Positions 50,622-57,228 of a stretch of 57,228 nucleotides of DNA are shown piece after piece (position 1 is the stretch's first letter; each line of letters starts with the position of its first letter). This DNA comes from an uncultured Clostridia bacterium (GTDB taxonomy: Bacteria > Bacillota > Clostridia > Christensenellales > UBA1750). The notes under the pieces are model-generated. The model saw nothing but the letters and a program-made list of their open reading frames with translations. It was not told the origin of the DNA and made no database searches. The stretch lies in assembly GCA_944383925.1 (NCBI GenBank), contig CALWRM010000015.1, positions 1 through 57,228 on the forward strand. Reading direction: 5' to 3'. The translations under genes and the position numbers were made by a program.

Positions 50622-51458
50622 ATGCGCTTTACCAAGATGCAAGGCATTGGTAACGACTATATCTATCTGGACCTGTTCGAGCTTGGGCCCATTCAGGAGC
50701 AGGAGCTGCCCCACTTGGCCAGGGCCATGAGCGACCGGCATTTTGGCGTGGGTAGCGACGGCCTGGTGACCATCGGACCGGCCGAGGGCTATGATTGCCG
50801 CATGCGCATGTTCAATCTGGACGGCAGCGAGGGGGAAATGTGCGGCAACGCCCTGCGCTGTGTGGCGCTGTACATGCTGGAACGCCGGGGATTCTCGGGC
50901 AATGTGCTCAACGTCATCACCAAGGCCGGCCCCAGATCCGTGCGGGCGCTGCGCAGCCAAGACGGCGCCGTTCGGGCCCTGCGGGCGGACATGGGCTTGC
51001 CCAGGCTGGAAGCCGAGGCCATCCCCACCACGTCGCCGGATCCCGCCCGCGTGCCCGTGACGGCCCTTGGCAAGGAGTACCGGCTGTTTTGCGTCTCCAT
51101 GGGCAATCCCCATGCGGTCGCCCTGGTGGAGGATCCGGAAGCGCTGGATCTGCCCGTCCTGGGGCCGCTGCTGGAATGCGCCGGCGTCTTTCCCCAGAAG
51201 GCGAACATCGAGTTCATCCGCCTTCGGGCGGGCGGCATCGATATGCGCGTCTGGGAGCGGGGATCCGGCGAGACCCTGGCCTGCGGCACGGGCGCCTGCG
51301 CCGCGGCGGTGGCCGCCATCAGCCAGGGTCTGTTGCCCAGAAGGCCGGTGACGCTGCGGCTGCGCGGCGGCGAGCTGACCATCGACTGGGACGAGGCCAG
51401 CGGCCATGTGTTCATGGAAGGACCGGCGGCCTTCGTGTTCGACGGCCAATGGCCCTAG
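50622..51458 (+). CDS. dapF: Diaminopimelate epimerase
   Basis: Converts LL- to meso-diaminopimelate for lysine and peptidoglycan. The 278-residue protein opens MRFTKMQGIGNDYIYLD; catalytic cysteines are Cys74 (GEMCGNALRC) and the one in LACGTGACAA near residue 220. Both halves of the duplicated fold are present. The ATG at 50622 follows GAGGTGAAGG. Cotranscription with asnA is likely, given ten bases of spacing. Confidence 0.95.
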   Translation: MRFTKMQGIGNDYIYLDLFELGPIQEQELPHLARAMSDRHFGVGSDGLVTIGPAEGYDCRMRMFNLDGSEGEMCGNALRCVALYMLERRGFSGNVLNVITKAGPRSVRALRSQDGAVRALRADMGLPRLEAEAIPTTSPDPARVPVTALGKEYRLFCVSMGNPHAVALVEDPEALDLPVLGPLLECAGVFPQKANIEFIRLRAGGIDMRVWERGSGETLACGTGACAAAVAAISQGLLPRRPVTLRLRGGELTIDWDEASGHVFMEGPAAFVFDGQWP

Positions 51459-51476
51459 GTGAAGCCAAAGCGAGGC

Positions 51477-51524
51477 AAGCGCGCCCTCCACGTTCCGCTT
51501 CCGGAGCGTGGAGGGCGCGCTTTT
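51477..51524 (+). terminator. Terminator after dapF
   Basis: AAGCGCGCCCTCCACG pairs with its complement, and the inner TCCG/CGGA continues the stem; four T follow. Confidence 0.85.
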
Positions 51525-51546
51525 GGCCACCCCGCACAAACAAGAC

Positions 51547-51571
51547 CGCCCCGGCCGGAGAGGCCGGGGCG
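51547..51571 (-). terminator. Terminator after guaB
   Basis: CGCCCCGGCC / GGCCGGGGCG around a 5-base loop; on the minus strand it is followed by GTCTTGTTTG. Confidence 0.7.
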
Positions 51572-51593
51572 AAAGGAAAGGATGTAATCTTGC

Positions 51594-53102
51594 CTAGTTG
51601 GCGGGGGAAACGCTGTTGTTCTTCAGGATGACGTCGTGGGAGCCGCCCTCGACGATGGAGGTGGAGGACACGATGGTGAGCCTGGCTTTCTTCTGCAGCT
51701 CGGGGATGGAGAGCGCGCCGCAATTGCACATGGTGGAGCGGACCTTGTTGAGGGTTTGGCCCACGTTGTCCTTCAGGGCGCCGGCATAGGGCACGTAGGA
51801 GTCCACGCCCTCCTCAAAGGAGAGCTTGGCCGCGCCGCCCATGTCGTAACGCTGCCAGTTGCGGGCGCGGTTGGAGCCCTCGCCCCAGTATTCCTTGACG
51901 TAGTTGCCGTTGAGGTTGAGGCGCAGGGTGGGGCTTTCGTCGAAGCGGGCGAAGTAGCGGCCGAGCATGATGAAGTCCGCGCCCATGGCCAGGGCCAGGG
52001 TCACGTGGTAGTCGTGCACGATGCCGCCGTCGGAGCAGATGGGCACGTAGATGCCCGTCTCCTCGAAGTACTCGTCGCGCGCCTGGGCCACCTCGATCAG
52101 GGCCGTGGCCTGGCCGCGGCCGATGCCCTTCTGCTCGCGGGTGATGCAGATGGAGCCGCCGCCGATGCCCACCTTGACGAAGTCCGCGCCGGCCTTGGCC
52201 AGGAAGAAGAAGCCATCGCGATCCACCACGTTGCCGGCGCCCACCTTCACGCTGTCGCCATAGGTCTGGCGAATCCAGGCCAGGGTGCGGGACTGCCACT
52301 CGGTGAAGCCCTCGGAGCTATCGATGCACAGCACGTCCGCGCCGGCCTTCACCAGGGCGGGCACGCGGGACTCATAGTCGCGGGTGTTGATGCCGGCGCC
52401 GACGATGTAGCGCTTGTTGGCGTCCAGCAGCTCGCTCGGGTTTTCCTTGTGGGAATCGTAGTCCTTGCGGAAGACCATGTACTTCAGGCGGCCCTGCTTG
52501 TCGATGAGGGGCAGGGAGTTGAGCTTGTTGGCCCAGATGATGTCGTTGGCCTCCTTAAGGGAGGTGCTCTCATCGGCGGTAATCAGCTGTTCAAAGGGCG
52601 TCATGAAGCTGTAGACCTTGGTTTCCGGGGACATGCGGCTGACGCGGTAGTCGCGGCTGGCCACGATGCCCAGCAGCTTGCCCGTGGCGCTGCCGTCATC
52701 CGTGACGGCCACGGTGGAGTGGCCGGTCTTTTTCTTCAGATCCAGGATGTCCTGCAGGGTCTGGTCCGGACGGATGTTGGAATCGCTCACCACGAAGCCC
52801 GCCTTGTAGGCCTTCACGCGGGCCACCATGGCGGCCTCGTCCTCGACGGACTGGGAACCGTAAATAAAAGAAATGCCGCCTTCCTTCGCCAGGGCGATGG
52901 CCATGGTGTCGTTGGACACCGACTGCATGATGGCGGAGACGAGCGGAATATTCATGGTTAGGGACGGGGTTTCTCCCTTGCGATACTTGACAATGGCGGT
53001 CTTTAGGCTTACATTGGCAGGGATGCACTCGGCGGAAGAATACCCGGGAACCAGCAGGTACTCGCCAAAGGTGCGGCTAGGCTCGCTGTAGATAAAGGCC
53101 AT
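51594..53102 (-). CDS. guaB: IMP dehydrogenase of the Tritrichomonas foetus type
   Basis: Oxidises IMP to XMP with NAD+, the committed step to guanine nucleotides. The 502-residue protein has catalytic Cys319 in [20 protein letters not shown], two CBS domains (about 95-215), Arg382 in GRYF and the mobile-flap Arg418-Tyr419 in RNWQRYD. From memory these residues have the same numbers in T. foetus IMPDH, and long blocks ([15 protein letters not shown], [24 protein letters not shown]) match it, whereas the common bacterial type reads GIGPGSICTTR. AAAGGAGCG precedes the ATG. Monocistronic. Confidence 0.95.
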   Translation of the reverse strand: MAFIYSEPSRTFGEYLLVPGYSSAECIPANVSLKTAIVKYRKGETPSLTMNIPLVSAIMQSVSNDTMAIALAKEGGISFIYGSQSVEDEAAMVARVKAYKAGFVVSDSNIRPDQTLQDILDLKKKTGHSTVAVTDDGSATGKLLGIVASRDYRVSRMSPETKVYSFMTPFEQLITADESTSLKEANDIIWANKLNSLPLIDKQGRLKYMVFRKDYDSHKENPSELLDANKRYIVGAGINTRDYESRVPALVKAGADVLCIDSSEGFTEWQSRTLAWIRQTYGDSVKVGAGNVVDRDGFFFLAKAGADFVKVGIGGGSICITREQKGIGRGQATALIEVAQARDEYFEETGIYVPICSDGGIVHDYHVTLALAMGADFIMLGRYFARFDESPTLRLNLNGNYVKEYWGEGSNRARNWQRYDMGGAAKLSFEEGVDSYVPYAGALKDNVGQTLNKVRSTMCNCGALSIPELQKKARLTIVSSTSIVEGGSHDVILKNNSVSPAN

Positions 53103-53139
53103 GCTTTTTCGCTCCTTTGCAATATGAATAATTAGATGG

Positions 53140-53167
53140 ATTATACCAAAGAGACGCGAAAATACAA
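53140..53167 (-). promoter_or_regulatory. Promoter of guaB
   Basis: On the minus strand TTGTAT (53167-53162), a 16-base spacer and TATAAT (53145-53140) with TGG just upstream. Confidence 0.7.
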
Positions 53168-53206
53168 GGGCGGTTCATGTAAAAACGGGGATAAAAACGT
53201 GGCTTT

Positions 53207-54148
53207 TTAGAGGTATCCCAGGGACTTGAGGAGGAAGGTCCACAAAAAGATGGTTATCACCGAGAGCATGGTGCCAAAGACCACCAGCTCGCCGGCCAGC
53301 TCGCTGTCGCCTCCCATCTGTTGGGCCATGGTGTAGGAGGAGACGGCCGTGGGCGCACCGAGCATGACCATCAGCCCCAGCAGCTCCGGCCCGCGGAACC
53401 CCAGCAGCACCCCAAAGGGCAGGAACAGCGCCGGCATCACCAGCAGCCTGCCCACAAGGCCGATGGTCAAGGGCCGCAGGTTCCCCTTCACGCTGCCGAT
53501 GGCAAAGGAGCCGCCGAGCACCACCAGCGCCAGGGGCGTCGCCACGGAAGCCAGGTCCGCGATGGTGTCCTCCAGCACGGCGGGGAAGCGCAGGCCCGAT
53601 AGCAGCACCAGCATGCCCAGCACCGCCGCCAGGATCAGCGGGTTGGTGACGATGCCCTTGACCAAGGCCATGGGCCGCACCTTGCCGTTGCTGCGGAAGC
53701 TCTCCAAGGCCACGACAGCCAGCACGTTGTAGATGGGGATGATGAAGGTGATCAGCAGGGAGACGGCCCCGCAAGCCTCCTCGCCATACATGTTGGTGGC
53801 AACGGATAGGCCGAAGATGATGAAATTGCTGCGGAAGATGCCCTGAATGAGCACGCCCCTTCGGCGATTTTCCTTTTCAAGCTTGAGCACGACGACAAAG
53901 GCAAGGGCAAACATGCACAGCACCATCACGATGCCCGTGAGGATCAGCTTGCCGTTAAAGGCGGTGCTCAGGTCCGATTCATAGATGTTTCGAAAGATCA
54001 CCAGGGGCAGGAAGAGGCGGAAGGTGAGCACGTTCATCTGGTCAAAGCCGTCCGGCGTCACCACCTTAAAATGCCGGATCAGATAGCCGATGACCAACAT
54101 GAGAAACAGGGGAAGCACCACTTCTATGGAAATGATCAGGTTGTCCAA
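53207..54148 (-). CDS. AEC (auxin efflux carrier) family transporter
   Basis: A 313-residue membrane protein with about ten spans in two five-span halves. FRLFLPLVIFRNIYES, FRSNFIIFGLS and LVVLGGSFA are characteristic of bacterial AEC members, some of which transport malate or other organic anions. The start is TTG 54148, ten bases after AAGGAGG; the upstream frame to 54226 contains no hydrophobic N-terminal helix. Substrate not inferable. Divergent from degV. Confidence 0.88.
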   Translation of the reverse strand: MDNLIISIEVVLPLFLMLVIGYLIRHFKVVTPDGFDQMNVLTFRLFLPLVIFRNIYESDLSTAFNGKLILTGIVMVLCMFALAFVVVLKLEKENRRRGVLIQGIFRSNFIIFGLSVATNMYGEEACGAVSLLITFIIPIYNVLAVVALESFRSNGKVRPMALVKGIVTNPLILAAVLGMLVLLSGLRFPAVLEDTIADLASVATPLALVVLGGSFAIGSVKGNLRPLTIGLVGRLLVMPALFLPFGVLLGFRGPELLGLMVMLGAPTAVSSYTMAQQMGGDSELAGELVVFGTMLSVITIFLWTFLLKSLGYL

Positions 54149-54283
54149 CGCCGCGCCGCCTCCTTCCAAGCACCAGATGTGAAACTTTTCGCATTCTAGT
54201 ATACGCTTTCCCCCCGCGCTTGGCAATTGCCGGCCGGGAATTCAAGGAAATCCCTTTGCAGGAAGAAAGGAGCCGTTGCCCCC

Positions 54284-55114
54284 ATGGCCATCCGCATCGT
54301 CAGCGACGCCAGCGCAGGTTTGCCCCGCGCCTTTTGCCAGGAGGAGGGGATCCTGTTGGCTCCCTTGGGCATCCACCTTCAGGACGAGCTGCTGGAGGAA
54401 ACCTATCTGGAGGATATGATCGACCCAACCCGCCTGGCCGGGGCCAAGACCTCCCAGGCCCAGCTGCGCGTGTTCGCCGCCATGTTTGAAAGGATCGTGT
54501 TGGACGGGGACGAGGCCGTCTGTTTCTGCCTATCGTCCAGCCTTTCGGGCACCTTCGCGGCCGCCAAGCTGGCCGCGGAAATGGTGGGTGGCAGCGCCGT
54601 CCGCGTCGTGGACACCAAGACCGGCGTAGGCGGCCACCGCATCCTGGTGGAGAACGCCGTGCGCCGCCGGAACGCGGGCGCCTCCCTGGAGAAGATCCTG
54701 GAGGCGGCCGCCTATGAAATCGCCCACTGCGCGGCGCTGTTCACCACCGGCGACCTGCAGGCGCTGCGCCGCTCCGGCAGGCTGGGCGGGGCCCAGGCGC
54801 TGCTGGGCGGCATGATGCGGGTGCACCCTGTGCTCTGCCTCAACGAGCAGGGCGCCATCCAGGTGCTGGATCGGGTGCGCGGCGAGCAAAGGGCGCTGGA
54901 CGCCCTGGTGGAGCGCCTCCCCAACGCGCCGGGCCGGGTGGCGGTTTGCTACACCAAGGAGGAGGAGAGGGCCGCCGCCCTGTTGGAGCAGGTGCGTCTC
55001 CGGCGCCCCAACTGCCGGCCGGCCCTGATGCGGGCCGGGGCCGTGATCGCCTGCCACCTGGGCCTGAGCGCCTTTGGCCTGCTGCACGTGCAAAGCCCCG
55101 AGGACGGGACGTGA
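54284..55114 (+). CDS. DegV family fatty-acid-binding protein
   Basis: A 276-residue DegV protein. RIVSDASAGLP at residues 4-14 and the SSSLSGTFAAAKLA block near 85-100 are family hallmarks. DegV/FakB proteins bind a fatty acid and present it to the kinase FakA; here the Ser in the SSSLSGT motif and VVDTK are intact. No fakA lies nearby, as usual for multi-copy DegV genes. The ATG at 54284 follows AGAAAGGAG by eleven bases. Confidence 0.88.
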   Translation: MAIRIVSDASAGLPRAFCQEEGILLAPLGIHLQDELLEETYLEDMIDPTRLAGAKTSQAQLRVFAAMFERIVLDGDEAVCFCLSSSLSGTFAAAKLAAEMVGGSAVRVVDTKTGVGGHRILVENAVRRRNAGASLEKILEAAAYEIAHCAALFTTGDLQALRRSGRLGGAQALLGGMMRVHPVLCLNEQGAIQVLDRVRGEQRALDALVERLPNAPGRVAVCYTKEEERAAALLEQVRLRRPNCRPALMRAGAVIACHLGLSAFGLLHVQSPEDGT

Positions 55115-55121
55115 GCGGCCT

Positions 55122-55150
55122 TTGCGCTCCGGGGCGTGGAGTGCTATAAT
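55122..55150 (+). promoter_or_regulatory. Promoter of the M3 peptidase gene
   Basis: TTGCGC (55122-55127), a 17-base spacer and TATAAT (55145-55150) with TGC before it. Confidence 0.65.
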
Positions 55151-55193
55151 ATCCCTTGGAATCGAGCAAGAAAGAGAACAGGAGGGTTTGCGC

Positions 55194-56894
55194 TTGCTTA
55201 CGTTTAAGGAATTCCCCTATGAGCGTCCCCAGTTGGACAAGATGCTGGCCGAGGCGGAGACCATCGCCCAGAGCATTGAAAACGCCAAGAACGCCCAGAC
55301 CGTGTTCGACGGCATCAAGGCTTGGGAAAGCCTCCAGGGCCATTTCATGACCATGGCCAACGTCGCCCACATCCGCTACACCGTGGACACCACGGACCCC
55401 TTCTACCTGAAGGAAAAGGAGTATCTGGACCAGGCCAAGCCCAGGATGATGACGGCCGAAAAGCGCGTGTACGCCACCATCGCCAACTCCTCCTTCGCCA
55501 AGGATATCGACGAAAAGTACGGCCCCCATTACCTAAACATCCTGCGCCTGGAGCAGAAGCTGCTGGATGAGCGGCTGGTGGAGCCCATGATCGAGGAGAA
55601 CCGCCTGGCCGCCGAATACCAAAAGCGCATGGCCGCCTGCCAGGTGGAATGCCGGGGCGAGGTTCGCAACATCTACGGGCTGCTCAAGCTCATGCAGGAC
55701 GACGACCGCGCCGTCCGCAAGGAGGCCTTCGAGGCCTGGGCCGGCTTCTTCGCCGAAAACCAGGACTTCTTCGACGACATCTACGACCGCCTGGTCAAGC
55801 TGCGCCACTCCATGGCCAAGACCATGGGCTATGAAAACTTCATCCCCATCGCCTACATGCGCAAGGGCCGCAGCGATTACGGACCAAAAGAGGTGGCCCG
55901 CTTCCGCGAGCAGGTCCTGCGCGATCTGGTGCCCCTCTGCAACCGCATCCGCCAGGCCCAGGCCAAGCGCATCGGCGTGGACAAGCTCCACTTCTACGAC
56001 GAGACCTACATGTTCGCCACCGGCAACCCCATGCCCAAGGGCAACAAGGACGAGCTGGTGCAAAGCGCCCTGGAGATGTATCGGGAGCTGAGCCCGGAAA
56101 CCGGCCGCTTCTTCGGCGACATGGTGGACATGGAGCTCTTCGATCTGGAGTCCAAGCCCGGCAAGGCCAACGGCGGCTACTGCACCTTCCTGCCGGAGTA
56201 TAAGATGCCCTTCATCTTCTCCAACTTCAACGGCACCTCCGCGGATGTGAACGTGCTCACCCACGAAAACGGCCACGCCTTCATGGGCTATGAGAGCTCC
56301 CGCGTCAACGAGCTGCTCAAGTATCGCGGCTCCACCTCCGAGGTGGCCGAGATCCACTCCATGTCCATGGAGTTCTTCACCCATCCCTACATGGAGAAGT
56401 TCTTCGGCGACCAGGCGGACAAGTACCGCTATGCCCATATCGCCGATTCCCTCATCTTCGTGCCCTACGGCGTGTGCGTGGACGAGTTCCAGCACAGGGT
56501 CTACGAAAACCCCGACCTCACCCCCAAGCAGCGCCGCGCCCTCTGGAGGGACCTGGAGCGCAAGTACCTGCCCCACAGGGACTACGACGGCAACGAGACC
56601 ATGGAAAACGGCGCCTTCTGGTTCAAGCAGCTCCACATCTTCCTGTATCCCTTCTACTACATCGATTACACCTTGGCCTCCATGGGCGCCTTCGCCTATT
56701 ACGGCAGGGATCTCAAGGACCACAACGAGGCCTGGCAGTCCTACCTGAAGCTGTGCCGCGCCGGCGGCAGCAAGCCCTACCTGCAGCTGTTGAAGCTGGC
56801 CGGCCTGGATAACCCCTTCGAGGAGGGGAGCGTGCGCCGTGCCATCGAGCCCCTGGAGAGGGAGCTCAACAAGGTGGACGACAGCAAGCTGTAG
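55194..56894 (+). CDS. M3 family oligoendopeptidase
   Basis: Zinc metallopeptidase cleaving short peptides in the cytoplasm. The 566-residue protein has HENGH (357-361), the HExxH zinc site, and the third ligand Glu in the following SEVAEIHSMSMEFF segment. FSNFNGTSADVNVLTHE ahead of the motif is typical of the M3B oligoendopeptidase F group. I place the start at TTG 55194, seven bases after GGAGGG; the upstream frame has no family similarity. The enzyme would suit breakdown of peptides brought in by the opp importer, though the genes are not linked. Confidence 0.92.
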   Translation: MLTFKEFPYERPQLDKMLAEAETIAQSIENAKNAQTVFDGIKAWESLQGHFMTMANVAHIRYTVDTTDPFYLKEKEYLDQAKPRMMTAEKRVYATIANSSFAKDIDEKYGPHYLNILRLEQKLLDERLVEPMIEENRLAAEYQKRMAACQVECRGEVRNIYGLLKLMQDDDRAVRKEAFEAWAGFFAENQDFFDDIYDRLVKLRHSMAKTMGYENFIPIAYMRKGRSDYGPKEVARFREQVLRDLVPLCNRIRQAQAKRIGVDKLHFYDETYMFATGNPMPKGNKDELVQSALEMYRELSPETGRFFGDMVDMELFDLESKPGKANGGYCTFLPEYKMPFIFSNFNGTSADVNVLTHENGHAFMGYESSRVNELLKYRGSTSEVAEIHSMSMEFFTHPYMEKFFGDQADKYRYAHIADSLIFVPYGVCVDEFQHRVYENPDLTPKQRRALWRDLERKYLPHRDYDGNETMENGAFWFKQLHIFLYPFYYIDYTLASMGAFAYYGRDLKDHNEAWQSYLKLCRAGGSKPYLQLLKLAGLDNPFEEGSVRRAIEPLERELNKVDDSKL

Positions 56895-56932
56895 GGCGCC
56901 AAGGGAACCGAAAGGCACAAAGCTTCGTTGAA

Positions 56933-56966
56933 AAGGGCATGCGGACGAGGCGCCGCGTGCCCTTCC
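56933..56966 (+). terminator. Terminator after the M3 peptidase gene
   Basis: AAGGGCATGCGG pairs with CCGCGTGCCCTT (one G-U) around an 8-base loop. Confidence 0.6.
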
Positions 56967-57024
56967 CCTTCGGGGGAGACGCGTTCGCCAGGCGCGCATA
57001 GGGAAAGGAGGTGGGCGGCGGCCC

Positions 57025-57228
57025 ATGATTCTTCGCCATAGGAGGAGGGACCTCTTCCTCAACAGGAGCAAGGGAAAGGTGGATTGGTGCCTGCTCGTCT
57101 GCCTGATCTGCTTGCTGATCGTGGGGGTTGTGTCTATTTCTAACGCCACCGCCGACCCCTATGCCCAGACGGAGGGCGAGGGCCTGCTGGCCCAGCTTTC
57201 CCGCGTGCTCAGCTACTCCACCCGCTTG
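57025..57228 (+). CDS. FtsW/RodA/SpoVE-like protein, N-terminal fragment
   Basis: 68 codons are visible before the right edge. After a basic N-terminus (MILRHRRRDLFLNRSKGK) the sequence KVDWCLLVCLICLLIVGVVSISNATADPYA resembles the first helix of SEDS polymerases, where DWxLLxxxxxLxxxGLxMxxSAS is usual. These polymerise peptidoglycan strands in division, elongation or spores. AAAGGAGGTGGG precedes ATG 57025. The fragment is too short to choose between FtsW, RodA and SpoVE. Confidence 0.65.
   Translation, partial: MILRHRRRDLFLNRSKGKVDWCLLVCLICLLIVGVVSISNATADPYAQTEGEGLLAQLSRVLSYSTRL

Overview
The window looks like ordinary chromosome from a GC-rich member of the class Clostridia (Bacillota), probably a gut-type anaerobe. 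Signs of this are a Trp T-box, a cobalamin riboswitch, strong AGGAGG-type ribosome binding sites, extended -10 promoters, pta-ackA acetate metabolism, the YceD-rpmF pair, TmcAL, the sporulation-associated membrane protein YlbJ and a palindromic interspersed repeat. I cannot name the genus. I see no rRNA, tRNA, CRISPR array, prophage or transposase. Both edges cut genes: a DUF5677-like protein at the left and an FtsW/RodA-like protein at the right.

Layout. 1-6.9 kb: uppP, an FAD oxidoreductase, and a heterodimeric ABC exporter behind a structured leader with two tandem terminators. 6.9-10.1 kb: a vitamin B12 importer (btuF-btuC-btuD, minus strand) under a cobalamin riboswitch. 10.2-18.4 kb: a LysM protein, esterase, histidine phosphatase, alanine racemase, 5-formyl-THF cyclo-ligase, a membrane protein, YitT, ArsC-like and Smr proteins, a Nudix hydrolase and a DUF523 protein. 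18.5-23.2 kb (minus): a MATE exporter, then ppk1 followed by 6-phosphofructokinase. 23.4-26.2 kb: a Trp T-box ahead of trpB2 and trpS. 26.3-32.3 kb: a P-loop kinase-like protein, rsmD, coaD, a coiled-coil protein, ylbJ, a patatin, a palindromic repeat and tmcAL. 32.4-37.7 kb: pta-ackA, yceD-rpmF and a half-size ABC exporter. 37.8-41.4 kb (minus): a ribbon-helix-helix protein, clpB and a 61-residue acidic protein. 41.8-49.5 kb: an oligopeptide (opp) importer operon. 49.6-57.2 kb: asnA-dapF, IMP dehydrogenase, an AEC transporter, DegV, an M3 oligopeptidase and the start of an FtsW/RodA gene.

The most unusual locus is the opp operon. Its OppC-type permease carries a complete seven-repeat RCC1-like beta-propeller in the outside-facing loop between TM1 and the GSDEFGRD motif. 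Its OppF-type ATPase carries about 200 extra, largely coiled-coil residues between Walker A and the Q-loop. The operon ends with a 65-residue single-span membrane protein. Together these suggest a peptide importer with an added extracellular module and an added cytoplasmic module. Other points worth follow-up are an IMP dehydrogenase of the Tritrichomonas foetus type with active-site residues at identical numbers, a Gly-to-Ala change in the Walker A motif of the B12 importer ATPase, the leader ahead of the first ABC exporter, and an RHH-family gene directly upstream of clpB.

The genes connect into recognisable physiology: acetate production (pta-ackA) with glycolysis (pfk), polyphosphate synthesis (ppk1), cell-wall precursors (uppP, alr, dapF), peptide uptake plus intracellular peptide cleavage (opp, M3 peptidase), and salvage or regulated use of tryptophan and B12.
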